Shown: positions 7,360-14,691, numbered from the stretch's first letter. The stretch is DNA of 18,379 nt from Pseudomonadota bacterium (GCA_028876585.1 JAGWRL010000111.1:1-18379); one strand, 5' to 3'. The notes: generated from the letters alone by a model not told the origin. Translations and numbers: made by a program.

Positions 7360-8366
7360 CAGGCGAATTCCCGGGAAGCGTTGCGAAGATCGTCGGAAAT
7401 GATGCGCGGGTCGCGGGCCAGCCACACGACGACGGTGAGCTTGCCGGTCTCGCCCGCGCCGGGCGCGACGCGGCGCGTCTCGACCATTTCCAGCCCCGCC
7501 TCCTGCATCAGCGCGGCGATCTCCTCGCCGCTGAAGCCGAGCCGGCGATGGGCGAAATGCTCGCGCAACGCCTCTTCGTCATGGGCGGCGAAATCCACCA
7601 CCAGCAGCCGGCCGCCCGGCCGCAGCGTGCGCGCGGCCTCCGCCAAAGCCCGGCCGGGATCGTCGAGGAAGTGCAGCACCTGATGGATCACCACCAGATC
7701 GTAGGCGCCGCGCTCGACCGGGGGCGCGTAGATGTCGCCCTGGCGCAACTGCACGTTGCGCAGGCCGCGCTCGTCGATGCGGGCGCGGGCGAGGTTGAGC
7801 ATCGCCGGGCTTAGATCGACGCCAACGGCGCGGCTCGCCAGCGGCGCGAGCAATTCCAGCATCCGCCCCGTGCCGGCGCCGAGATCGAGCAGGGCTTGCA
7901 CCGGCGCGTCGCCGACCAGGGCGAGCACCGCCGCCTCGACCTGCGCGTCGGGCGCGTGCATGGCGCGGATGCGGTCCCACTCAGCGGCCTGCGCGGCGAA
8001 ATAAGCGGCCGCCTGCTTGCGCCGCGTCTCGCGCGCGACGTCGAGCCGGGCGCGGTCGGAGGCGAGCGTCGGATCGTTCGCCTCGACGCGGGCGATCAGG
8101 TCGCGCGCCAGCGCCCCGCCAGGCTCGGCGAGCCGGAAGAACGCCCAGGCGCCCTCGCGATGGCGCTCGGCCAGCCCCGCGTCGACCAGCAGCTTGAGAT
8201 GGCGCGAGATGCGCGGCTGCGACTGGCCGAGAATGCCGACCAGCTCGCTGACCGTCAGTTCGGCCTCGCACAACAGGCCGAGCAGGCGCAGCCGGGTGAC
8301 CTCGCCGGCCGCCTCCAGCGCGTCGAGCAGCGAATCGAAGGATAGGGGGGAGTAGGTTGCAGACAT
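7359..8366 (-). CDS. ArsR-family transcriptional regulator fused to a SAM-dependent methyltransferase
   Basis: A 335-aa fusion. Residues about 8-85 are an ArsR winged helix-turn-helix (EVTRLRLLGLLCEAELTVSE, recognition helix around SQPRISRHLKLLVDAGL, 49-65). Residues about 120-320 are a class I methyltransferase with motif I DLGAGTGRM (161-169), acidic D184 (GVDLS), motif near AYDLVVIHQVLHFLDD (221-236) and LRPGGRLLVVDF (248-259). The arsenic-sensing ELCVC motif is not conserved (LLCEAEL, one Cys), so metal sensing is unlikely. The methyltransferase domain more likely senses SAM or SAH, as proposed for SahR-type regulators next to methionine-cycle genes; this is inference from domain layout and from metF following with a 1-base overlap. 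ATG 8366 has no Shine-Dalgarno sequence. The start sits inside a perfect inverted repeat, suggesting autorepression and perhaps a leaderless transcript. Confidence 0.9.
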   Translation of the reverse strand: MSATYSPLSFDSLLDALEAAGEVTRLRLLGLLCEAELTVSELVGILGQSQPRISRHLKLLVDAGLAERHREGAWAFFRLAEPGGALARDLIARVEANDPTLASDRARLDVARETRRKQAAAYFAAQAAEWDRIRAMHAPDAQVEAAVLALVGDAPVQALLDLGAGTGRMLELLAPLASRAVGVDLSPAMLNLARARIDERGLRNVQLRQGDIYAPPVERGAYDLVVIHQVLHFLDDPGRALAEAARTLRPGGRLLVVDFAAHDEEALREHFAHRRLGFSGEEIAALMQEAGLEMVETRRVAPGAGETGKLTVVVWLARDPRIISDDLRNASREFA

Positions 8367-8384
8367 AAAGATATGTTTATGTCT
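8361..8384. promoter_or_regulatory. Perfect inverted repeat, probable operator of the ArsR-methyltransferase gene
   Basis: AGACATAAA - GATATG - TTTATGTCT: two perfect 9-bp arms around a 6-bp centre. The AT-rich ATAAA/TTTAT architecture is typical of ArsR-family operators. It overlaps the ATG of the minus-strand regulator (8366-8364) and its putative -10, a layout fit for autorepression. No other copy was noticed in the window. Confidence 0.7.
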
Positions 8385-8402
8385 TTCCCAAAAACTTGGC
8401 AA
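8374..8402 (-). promoter_or_regulatory. Candidate promoter of the ArsR-MT/metF/kinase unit
   Basis: On the minus strand TTGCCA (8402-8397) and TAAACA (8379-8374) are 17 bases apart. The -35 is good and the -10 poor by enteric standards. Transcription would begin at or within a base or two of the ATG at 8366, which agrees with the missing Shine-Dalgarno sequence. The -10 falls inside the inverted repeat at 8361-8384. Confidence 0.35.
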
Positions 8403-8439
8403 GCGCAATTCGCGCGGCGTGTTGACGGCAGCGGTGGAG

Positions 8440-8457
8440 TATTAGAAGCTTCTCATA
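8440..8457. promoter_or_regulatory. Interrupted palindrome upstream of sorA
   Basis: TAT-T-AGAAG-CTTCT-C-ATA pairs at eight of nine positions around its centre, with a perfect 10-bp core AGAAGCTTCT (8444-8453). It lies 22 bases before the sorA start and 9 bases before its Shine-Dalgarno sequence. A TTGACG is at 8422-8427, but no good -10 sits at normal spacing. A regulator site for sorAB is possible. Confidence 0.35.
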
Positions 8458-8478
8458 GAGGGATTTGGGGAGGAACGC

Positions 8479-9669
8479 ATGGTTTCGCGACGCGCCTTGC
8501 TGGCGGGATCGCTCTCGTTGGCCGCGACCCGCGCGCTGGCCGACAGGTTGACCCTGCCGCGCGGGCTGGCCCCCGGCGTGGCGCAATCGGGCGAGCTGGC
8601 GAGCCTGCCCGGCAAGCGTCCGTTGCTCCGCCTCTCGCACCGGCCGCCCAATTACGAGACGCCGCTCTCTTATTTTGACGGGCCGATCACGCCCAACGAC
8701 GCCTTTTTCGTGCGCTACCACCTCGACGACATTCCCCTCGTCGATCCCGCGAAATGGCGCCTCAGCGTGTCGGGCGGCGCCGCGCCGCTGTCGCTGAGCC
8801 TGGAGGAACTGAAGCAGTTTCCCGCAGTCGAAATCACGGCCGTCTGCCAATGCTCGGGCAATCGACGCGGCCTGTCCGACCCGCATGTCGCCGGCGTCGA
8901 ATGGGGCTATGGCGCGATGGGCTGCGCGCGCTGGAAGGGCGCGCGGCTGAAGGACGTGCTGGCCAAAGCCGGCGTTCCGCCCAACGCGGTCGAAGTGGTG
9001 ATGAACGGCGCCGACGGCCCGGTGCTCGACAAGACGCCGGATTTCGTCAAGAGCCTGCCGCTGTGGAAGGCGATGGATGAAAACACGCTGATCGCCTATG
9101 AGATGAACGGCGCGCCGCTGCCCCATTTCAACGGCGCGCCGGCGCGCGTGATCGCGCCGGGTTGGACGGCGACCTACTGGATGAAACACATCGCCGAACT
9201 CGCCTTCTCGGAAAAACCGTTCGACGGCTTCTGGATGGCGAAAGCCTATCGCATTCCCATCGGCCTGTTCCCCGCGATCGACCGTTTCCTCACGCAGGAA
9301 AACGCCGCCAGCGCGCCGATCACCGAGATCATGGTCAACTCGCTGATCACGGCGCCGGCGGATGGCGCCCAACTCGCGCGCGGACCGTTGACAATCGCCG
9401 GTCTGGCCTGGGATTCCGGGCGCGGCGTCGCCAGCGTCGAGATTTCAACCGACAAGGGCGCGGCCTGGCGCGAGGCGAAGCTCGGCGAGGACGTCGGGCG
9501 CTTCGGCTTCCGCGCCTTCACCTTCGAGGTCGAGCCGGCGGCGGGAGCGCTCGTCATCCTGTCGCGCGCGAGCAACAACGCGGGGCAGTCGCAAGTGGCC
9601 AAGCCGTTGTGGAACCCCGCCGGCTATCACCACAACGCCTATAGTTCCGTCACTGTTTCGATCGCGTGA
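8479..9669 (+). CDS. sorA: Sulfite:cytochrome c oxidoreductase, molybdopterin subunit (SorA-like)
   Basis: Periplasmic molybdenum enzyme of the sulfite oxidase family (396 aa), oxidising sulfite to sulfate and passing electrons to a c-type cytochrome. The N-terminus has a Tat signal (SRRALLAGS, cleavage likely after ALA at 19-21), so the folded cofactor-loaded protein is exported. The Mo-pterin domain contains AVCQCSGNRRGL (121-132), where C125 before SGNRR is the expected Mo ligand. HFNGAPARVIAPGWTATYWMKHI carries the family active-site residues, and the C-terminal about 120 residues form the Ig-like dimerisation domain (ITEIMVNSLITAPADG onward). Strong GGGGAGGA (8467-8473) supports ATG 8479. 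A monohaem cytochrome gene follows after 6 bases, the SorA-SorB arrangement. SoxC, the nearest alternative, normally pairs with dihaem SoxD and other sox genes, which are absent. Confidence 0.88.
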   Translation: MVSRRALLAGSLSLAATRALADRLTLPRGLAPGVAQSGELASLPGKRPLLRLSHRPPNYETPLSYFDGPITPNDAFFVRYHLDDIPLVDPAKWRLSVSGGAAPLSLSLEELKQFPAVEITAVCQCSGNRRGLSDPHVAGVEWGYGAMGCARWKGARLKDVLAKAGVPPNAVEVVMNGADGPVLDKTPDFVKSLPLWKAMDENTLIAYEMNGAPLPHFNGAPARVIAPGWTATYWMKHIAELAFSEKPFDGFWMAKAYRIPIGLFPAIDRFLTQENAASAPITEIMVNSLITAPADGAQLARGPLTIAGLAWDSGRGVASVEISTDKGAAWREAKLGEDVGRFGFRAFTFEVEPAAGALVILSRASNNAGQSQVAKPLWNPAGYHHNAYSSVTVSIA

Positions 9670-9675
9670 GGCCAG

Positions 9676-9954
9676 ATGCGTGCGCTTTTTTCTTTCCTGC
9701 TCGCCTTCGCGATCGCTCCCGCTTTCGCCGACGAAGCGAAGTTGCAACTGAAGCCTGGACCAGGCTTGGATCAACTCGTCAACAATTGCGGCGCCTGTCA
9801 CAGTCTCGATTATGTCGTGATGAACTCCGGCTTTCTCAACGAGAAAGGCTGGGACGGCGAGGTCAATAAGATGATCAAGGTGTTTGGCGCCAATATCGAT
9901 GAGGCGGACGCCAAGGCGATCAAGAGCTATCTCTCAACCAACTATGGCAAGTGA
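9676..9954 (+). CDS. sorB: Small monohaem cytochrome c, SorB-like electron acceptor
   Basis: A 92-aa periplasmic c-type cytochrome. A Sec signal peptide (MRALFSFLLAFAIAPAFA, cleavage predicted after A18) leaves a mature chain of about 74 aa, close to the small SorB of Starkeya. The single haem site is C38-G-A-C41-H42 (NNCGACHSLDY). M66 in EVNKMIKVFGA is the likely axial Met ligand, with M49 a less likely option. It begins 6 bases after the sorA stop and is almost certainly co-transcribed, taking electrons from the molybdenum subunit toward terminal oxidases. Naming as SorB rests on size, haem count and position; the sequence alone would only give class I cytochrome c. Confidence 0.85.
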   Translation: MRALFSFLLAFAIAPAFADEAKLQLKPGPGLDQLVNNCGACHSLDYVVMNSGFLNEKGWDGEVNKMIKVFGANIDEADAKAIKSYLSTNYGK

Positions 9955-9982
9955 GTCTCTTTGTCACACTTGCATTTCCCGC

Positions 9983-10012
9983 TTGACGCGGCGCAGTGTT
10001 AACGCTGATATA
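9983..10012 (+). promoter_or_regulatory. Candidate promoter of the HAAT transporter operon
   Basis: TTGACG (9983-9988) followed after 17-18 bases by TGATATA (10006-10012) in the 113-base gap between sorB and the binding-protein gene. The -10 match is modest. It would give a leader of about 50 nt before the GTG start. No regulator site was recognised nearby. Confidence 0.4.
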
Positions 10013-10067
10013 GCGGCCAGGACGAGGGCAATGCCTGCAAAGCGTCCGGCAAACGGGAGGAATTCGC

Positions 10068-11327
10068 GTGACGTTTGAGACGCCCGCATTGGCTGTGAGC
10101 CGCCGTACGCTCGTCAAATCGGCGCTCGCGCTCGGCGCCGCGCAAGTGGCGAGCCCCTTCGTCCTGACCGCGCGCGCGGCCGACACCATCAAGCTGGGTT
10201 TCTGCAATCCTTTGAGTGGCCCCTACGCCGCTTACGGCAAGAATGAGACGATCGGCTGCCAACTCGCCATCGAGCAGATCAACGCCAAGGGCGGCATCCT
10301 CGGGCGTCAGGCCGAAATGTTGGTGGAGGATTCCACCAGCGGCGACGCCGGCACCGCGGTGCAGAAATCGCGGAAGCTGATTGAACGCGACAAGGTGGAT
10401 TTCCTGCTCGGCAACGTCAACTCGGCGCTCGCGCTGGCGATGGCGCAGGTCTCCAGCGAGAAGGGCATCCTGCATCTGGTGCCGGGCGGCCACACCGACG
10501 CCGTCACCGGCGCGTCCTGCCACTGGAACGTGTTTCGCGTCTGCAACACCACGCAGATGGAGGCGGCCGCCGTCTGCGCCGCGCTGGTCAAGGCCTATGG
10601 CAAGAAATATTATTACATCACGCCCGATTACGCCTTCGGCCACACGCTCGAAGCCGGCATGATCAAGGAGATCAAGAAGAACGGCGGCGAGCGGGTGGGC
10701 GGCGATCTGACGCCGATCGGCACCGTCGATTTCTCGTCCTATCTGATCAAGGCGCAGTCGGCCAATCCTGATGTGATCGTCTTCCTGGTGCAGGGCGACG
10801 ATGCGCTGAACGCGCTCAAACAGGCGGTGCAGTTCGGCTTGCAGAACAAGGTCCACCTCGCCGGCGCCCAGGTGGAGCTGGAAGTGCTCGAAGGCCTGCC
10901 GCCGGAGGCGCGCATCGGCACCTGGGTGGCGGAATGGTACTGGAACCAGCCTGACGTGCCGCATGTGAAGGAGTTCGTCGAGGCGATCAAGGCCAAGACC
11001 GGCCGCGCGCCGACCGCGCGTCACTGGTTCGGCTATGTCAGCGGCTACACCTGCGCGCTCGGCGCGGAGAAGGCGAAGTCGTTGAAGGCGATCGACATCG
11101 CCAAGGCGTTGCAGGATTTCGAGCTGCCGCCCGAGATCGCGCTTGGCCCCAACAAGACGTTCTACCGCGCCGGCCAGAACCAGCTGATGTCGACGCTCTT
11201 TGTCGGCGAGGCCCAATCGAAGGGGTCGGCGCCGGACGACCTGTTCAAGGTCGTCAAGACCTTCGCCGGCGCCGATGTCGCCGATCCGCTGGCCGAAACC
11301 GGCTGCAAGATGGCCTGGCCGGCCTGA
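10068..11327 (+). CDS. ABC transporter substrate-binding protein, branched-chain amino acid (HAAT/LivK) type
   Basis: Periplasmic binding protein of 419 aa (type 1 periplasmic-binding fold, Peripla_BP_6 family). The N-terminus has a Tat-like signal (VSRRTLVKSALALGAA, residues 10-25) with cleavage near A37/A38. The mature protein begins DTIKLGFCNPLSGPYAAYGKNE, the classic family start, followed by IEQINAKGGILGR and FLLGNVNSALALAMAQV. Translation starts at GTG 10068, supported by GGGAGG (10055-10060) 7 bases away; no ATG gives a better start. It is the first gene of the importer operon, separated from the permease genes by a strong stem-loop. The ligand cannot be told from sequence: this family includes binders of branched-chain amino acids, amides, urea, aromatic acids and sulfur compounds. 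Proximity to sorAB makes an organosulfur ligand worth testing. Confidence 0.9.
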   Translation: MTFETPALAVSRRTLVKSALALGAAQVASPFVLTARAADTIKLGFCNPLSGPYAAYGKNETIGCQLAIEQINAKGGILGRQAEMLVEDSTSGDAGTAVQKSRKLIERDKVDFLLGNVNSALALAMAQVSSEKGILHLVPGGHTDAVTGASCHWNVFRVCNTTQMEAAAVCAALVKAYGKKYYYITPDYAFGHTLEAGMIKEIKKNGGERVGGDLTPIGTVDFSSYLIKAQSANPDVIVFLVQGDDALNALKQAVQFGLQNKVHLAGAQVELEVLEGLPPEARIGTWVAEWYWNQPDVPHVKEFVEAIKAKTGRAPTARHWFGYVSGYTCALGAEKAKSLKAIDIAKALQDFELPPEIALGPNKTFYRAGQNQLMSTLFVGEAQSKGSAPDDLFKVVKTFAGADVADPLAETGCKMAWPA

Positions 11328-11349
11328 CGAGGCGGCGGATTCGCTTTTC

Positions 11350-11380
11350 GCCAGCGACGCGCGGGCCGCGCGTCGCTGGC
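11350..11380 (+). promoter_or_regulatory. Strong inter-cistronic stem-loop between binding-protein and permease genes
   Basis: GCCAGCGACGCGCG and its exact reverse complement CGCGCGTCGCTGGC are separated by GGC, giving a perfect 14-bp GC-rich stem. Only TTCTCTT follows, so it is a poor intrinsic terminator. It is more likely a 3'-end stabiliser or partial attenuator that gives the binding protein higher expression than the membrane genes, as known for other ABC operons. Confidence 0.75.
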
Positions 11381-11409
11381 TTCTCTTGCCGGCGGCCGTC
11401 GATCGTCAC

Positions 11410-12279
11410 ATGTCGCAGCTCATCCTCTTCAACGTCTCCAACGGCCTGATCGTCGGCGCGTTTTACGCGCTGATGGCGCTCGGCCTGTCGCTGATCCTCA
11501 ACCTCAGCGGCGTGATCAATTTCGCCCATGGCGGCTTTCTCGCGCTGGGCGCCTATTTCGCTTATTCGCTGACGCCTTACATCGGATTCTGGGGCGCGCT
11601 GTTGGTGGCGCCGGTGCTGGTGGCGGCGATGGGGTTGGTCGTCGAGCGGTTCCTGATCCAGCCGCTCTACGGCACGGACCCGCTGTACAGCCTGCTGCTG
11701 ACCTTTGGCCTGGCCTATATGATCGAGGACGGCGCCAGATATGTCTGGGGCGCGCAGAGCCTGCCGTTCCAGCCGCCGGCCTGGTTGTTGCAGCCGCTCT
11801 CCAGCGAATATTTCTTCCTCACCGGCTATCGCGTGTTCATGATCATCATCGTGTTCGCTGCGGTGGCGGGGCTGTTCGGCGTGCTCGGCTACACGCGGCT
11901 GGGCATGCGCATCCGCGCCGGCACGCGCGACCTGGAAACCGTGTCGACGCTGGGCGTCAACACGCGCGTGCTGCGCAGCCTGAATTTCGGCCTCGGCGTC
12001 TATATCGCCGGGCTCGCCGGCGTGCTGGCGGCGGGATTGCTCGGCCTGTCGCCGACGATCGGCGCCAATCTGATCATGCCGAGTTTCGTCGCCATCATCG
12101 TCGGCGGGCTGGGCAGTCTGGTCGGCACGCTGCTCGGCGGCTTGCTGATCGGCGTCGCCTCGGGGTTGACGGCGGTCTATTGGCCGTCCGCGACGGAGGC
12201 GGTCATCTATGTGATGATGGGGCTTGTGTTGCTGGTTCGTCCGCGCGGCCTGCTCGGTGAAGAGGGGAGGATTCATTGA
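11410..12279 (+). CDS. livH: Branched-chain amino acid-type ABC transporter permease LivH
   Basis: Inner-membrane permease of the HAAT family, 289 aa, with about eight hydrophobic segments. LivH hallmarks are the N-terminal LFNVSNGLIVGAFYALMALGLSL (5-27), LSGVINFAHGGFLALGAYF (31-49) and the cytoplasmic coupling loop R-A-G-T-R-D-L-E-T-V-S-T-L-G-V. FVAIIVGGLGSLVGTLLGG follows near the end and the protein closes with LVRPRGLLGEEGR. ATG 11410 is chosen because the protein then starts at the first TM segment; the longer in-frame frame overlaps the binding-protein gene and the stem-loop. The Shine-Dalgarno sequence is weak. Its TGA stop overlaps the TTG start of livM. Confidence 0.9.
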   Translation: MSQLILFNVSNGLIVGAFYALMALGLSLILNLSGVINFAHGGFLALGAYFAYSLTPYIGFWGALLVAPVLVAAMGLVVERFLIQPLYGTDPLYSLLLTFGLAYMIEDGARYVWGAQSLPFQPPAWLLQPLSSEYFFLTGYRVFMIIIVFAAVAGLFGVLGYTRLGMRIRAGTRDLETVSTLGVNTRVLRSLNFGLGVYIAGLAGVLAAGLLGLSPTIGANLIMPSFVAIIVGGLGSLVGTLLGGLLIGVASGLTAVYWPSATEAVIYVMMGLVLLVRPRGLLGEEGRIH

Positions 12280-13223
12280 ACCTGCGCGCCCGGGCGCTCG
12301 ACGCCCTCGTCATCGTCGCGCTGGTCACTTTTCCCTATTGGCTGGCGGCGATCGGCAGTTACACCGAACTCGCCAGCCGCGTCGTGGTGATGGGTCTGGC
12401 GGCGATGTCGCTCAACTTCCTGCTCGGCTACACCGGCGTATTGTCGTTCGGCCACGCCGCCTATTTCGGCCTTGGCGGCTATGGCGCGGCGATGGCGATC
12501 AAGTTCTTTGGTTGGGGCTCGCTGCCGGCGATGTTGTTCGGCATCCTGATCGCCACCGTCGCGGCGATGGTGATCGGCGCGCTGATCGTGCGCCGACGCG
12601 GCGTCTATTTCGCCATGGTGACGATCGCGTTCGGGCAGGTGTTCTATTTCATCGCCTTCCGCTGGAATGTGGTGACGGGCGGCGACGACGGGCTGACCGG
12701 CTGGAGCCGCCAGCCGCTCGACTTCGGCTTCTACAAGCTCGACATCGCCGGCAGCGACAAGGCGTTCTACTATTTCACCCTCGCCATCTTCGCGATCTGC
12801 GTCGCGGCGATGGCGCGGCTGATCGCCTCGCCGCTCGGCCGCTCGCTGGTGGCGATCCGCGAGAACGAGCGCCGCGTGCGGTTTCTCGGCCTCAACATCG
12901 AACACCGGATCTGGTTGTCGTTCGTGATCTCCTGCTTCTTCGTCAGCGTCGCCGGCGGCCTCTATGCGCTGCTCAACAACTTTATCGACCCGCGCGCGCT
13001 GCGGTTCGATCTCTCCGGCAATCTCGTCATCATGGCGGTGATGGGCGGGATGCGCTCGTTCTGGGGGCCGTTGTTTGGCGCGGCGATCTTCGTCGCGTTG
13101 CAGGATTACGTCTCCAGCCACACCGAGAACTGGATGTTCCTGATCGGCCTCGTGTTCGTGCTCGTGGTGCGCTTTTTCCCGCGCGGTCTGCTCGGCGTCC
13201 TCACGCGCGGGAGCGTGGCATGA
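12276..13223 (+). CDS. livM: Branched-chain amino acid-type ABC transporter permease LivM
   Basis: Second permease of the HAAT importer, 315 aa, with about ten hydrophobic segments. LivM features are LASRVVVMGLAAMSLNFLLGYTGVLSFGHAAYFGLGGY (spanning about 34-70), RRRGVYFAMVTIAFGQVFY (106-124), SPLGRSLVAIRENERRVRFLGLN (the coupling region), and VMAVMGGMRSFWGPLFGA near the end. The start is TTG 12276, supported by GGGGAGG (12264-12270) at 5 bases and by overlap with the livH stop (TTGA). The stop overlaps livG by ATGA. The overlaps place livH-livM-livG-livF in one translationally coupled unit. Confidence 0.92.
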   Translation: MNLRARALDALVIVALVTFPYWLAAIGSYTELASRVVVMGLAAMSLNFLLGYTGVLSFGHAAYFGLGGYGAAMAIKFFGWGSLPAMLFGILIATVAAMVIGALIVRRRGVYFAMVTIAFGQVFYFIAFRWNVVTGGDDGLTGWSRQPLDFGFYKLDIAGSDKAFYYFTLAIFAICVAAMARLIASPLGRSLVAIRENERRVRFLGLNIEHRIWLSFVISCFFVSVAGGLYALLNNFIDPRALRFDLSGNLVIMAVMGGMRSFWGPLFGAAIFVALQDYVSSHTENWMFLIGLVFVLVVRFFPRGLLGVLTRGSVA

Positions 13224-13972
13224 CGCTCCTGCGGGTCGAAAACGTCACCAAGCGCTTCGGCAATCTGACGGCGATCGAGGATGTGTCGCTGACGATCGAG
13301 CCGGGCGAGTTGCGCGCCATCATCGGCCCCAACGGGGCCGGCAAGACGACCTTTTTCAACCTGATCAGCGGGCTGTTTGCGCCCACCTCGGGCAAGGTGT
13401 GGCTCGACGATCAGGACGTGACCGGCCTGTCGCCCGAGCAGCGGGTGCGTCGCGGCATGGCGCGCACGTTCCAGATCACCGAGATCTTCCCCGAACTGAG
13501 CGTGATCGAGAACCTGCGCGTCGCGGTGGAGATGGCGGAGGGCCACAGCCTGTCGGCCTGGCTGTCGCCGGCCTCGACCCGCGCCGTCAATCAACGGCTC
13601 GACCAGTTGCTGACCACCGGCAACCTGACCGGCAAGACCAACATCCGCGTCGGCGCGCTGAGCCACGGCGATCAGCGCGCGGCGGAAATCATGATGGCGC
13701 TGGCCCTGAAGCCGCGCCTGCTGCTGCTCGACGAGCCGACCGCCGGCATGGGCGATCAGGAGACTTACGACGTCGCGCGGCTGGTGCGGCGGCTGCACCG
13801 CCACGAGGGCCTCACGATCATGCTGATCGAGCACGACATGCGCGTCGTCTTCAACCTCGCCGACCGCATCATGGTGCTGGGCGAAGGCCGCGTGCTGGCG
13901 GAAGGGACGCCGCAGGAGATCGCCGCCAACGAGGACGTGCAGCGCGCCTATCTCGGCGAGGTCGCCAAATGA
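13220..13972 (+). CDS. livG: Branched-chain amino acid-type ABC transporter ATPase LivG
   Basis: Cytoplasmic ATPase of the HAAT importer, 250 aa. Visible motifs are Walker A GPNGAGKTT (36-44), the Q-loop region near ARTFQITEIFPELSVIENL (81-99), the ABC signature LSHGDQR (147-153), Walker B LLLLDEPTAGM (167-177) and H-loop IEHDM (H205). FGNLTAIEDVSL is a typical LivG A-loop region. ATG 13220 overlaps the livM stop by four bases (ATGA). It pairs with LivF to energise transport through LivH/LivM. All catalytic motifs are intact. Confidence 0.95.
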   Translation: MTLLRVENVTKRFGNLTAIEDVSLTIEPGELRAIIGPNGAGKTTFFNLISGLFAPTSGKVWLDDQDVTGLSPEQRVRRGMARTFQITEIFPELSVIENLRVAVEMAEGHSLSAWLSPASTRAVNQRLDQLLTTGNLTGKTNIRVGALSHGDQRAAEIMMALALKPRLLLLDEPTAGMGDQETYDVARLVRRLHRHEGLTIMLIEHDMRVVFNLADRIMVLGEGRVLAEGTPQEIAANEDVQRAYLGEVAK

Positions 13973-14691
13973 ACGTGCTCGAAGCCAAGGGGCTGCACAG
14001 CTATTACGGCAAGAGCCACATCCTGCATGGCGTGTCGCTGGAGGTGCGCGAGGGCGAGATCGTCGCATTGCTTGGGCGCAACGGCGCCGGCAAGAGCACG
14101 ACATTGAAGAGCCTGGTCGGGCTGGTGCGCCCGCGCGAGGGCGAGGTGCGGATTTTCGGCGAGGCGACCACCGGCCAGCCGCCGTTCCGCGTCGCCGCGC
14201 TCGGCGTCGGCTATGTGCCGGAGGGGCGGCGCGTGTTCGCCAATCTGACGGTGGACGAGAATTTGCGCGTGCCGGTCGGGCGGCCCGGATTATGGACGCT
14301 GGAGCGGGTCTATCAGGCGTTCCCGCGGCTCGCCCAGCGCAAGGGCAACAAGGGCGCGCAGCTCTCCGGCGGCGAGCAGGAGATGCTGTCGATCGCGCGC
14401 GCGCTGCTGTTGAACCCGAAGCTGCTGATGCTCGACGAGCCGAGCCAGGGCCTCGCGCCGCTGATCGTGGCCGACGTGTTCCGCATCATCGTCGAGGCGC
14501 GCAAGGAGGGCATGTCGATCCTGCTGGTGGAGCAGAACGTGCGCGCGGCGGTGGAGATCGCCGACCGAGCTTATGTGCTGGCCGACGGGACGATGGTGTA
14601 TGAGGGCTCGGCGCGCGAATTCGGCGCCGACGAAGCGCGGGTGCGCGAGCTCGCCGGCGCGAGCGCCGAAGTGTGGGACATGGGCGATTGA
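13969..14691 (+). CDS. livF: Branched-chain amino acid-type ABC transporter ATPase LivF
   Basis: Second ATPase of the importer, 240 aa. Walker A GRNGAGKST (36-44), the family-specific GVGYVPEGRRVFANLTVDENL (79-99), ABC signature LSGGEQEML (132-140), Walker B LLMLDEPSQGL (152-162) and H-loop equivalent LLVEQNV, in which Gln replaces the usual His. The Gln form is normal for LivF. ATG 13969 overlaps the livG stop by four bases. It ends the importer operon; the 113-base gap after it has only a weak GC-rich hairpin and no clear U-tract. Confidence 0.95.
   Translation: MNVLEAKGLHSYYGKSHILHGVSLEVREGEIVALLGRNGAGKSTTLKSLVGLVRPREGEVRIFGEATTGQPPFRVAALGVGYVPEGRRVFANLTVDENLRVPVGRPGLWTLERVYQAFPRLAQRKGNKGAQLSGGEQEMLSIARALLLNPKLLMLDEPSQGLAPLIVADVFRIIVEARKEGMSILLVEQNVRAAVEIADRAYVLADGTMVYEGSAREFGADEARVRELAGASAEVWDMGD

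Noticed and set aside
7359..8366. Arsenic or metal sensor function for the ArsR-type regulator
   Set aside because: The ELCVC metal site is missing (LLCEAEL with one Cys), and a methyltransferase domain plus metF linkage points to SAM/SAH instead.
8479..9669. SoxC of a thiosulfate-oxidising Sox complex
   Set aside because: Its partner here is a small monohaem cytochrome, and no soxXYZABD genes are present, so SorAB fits better.
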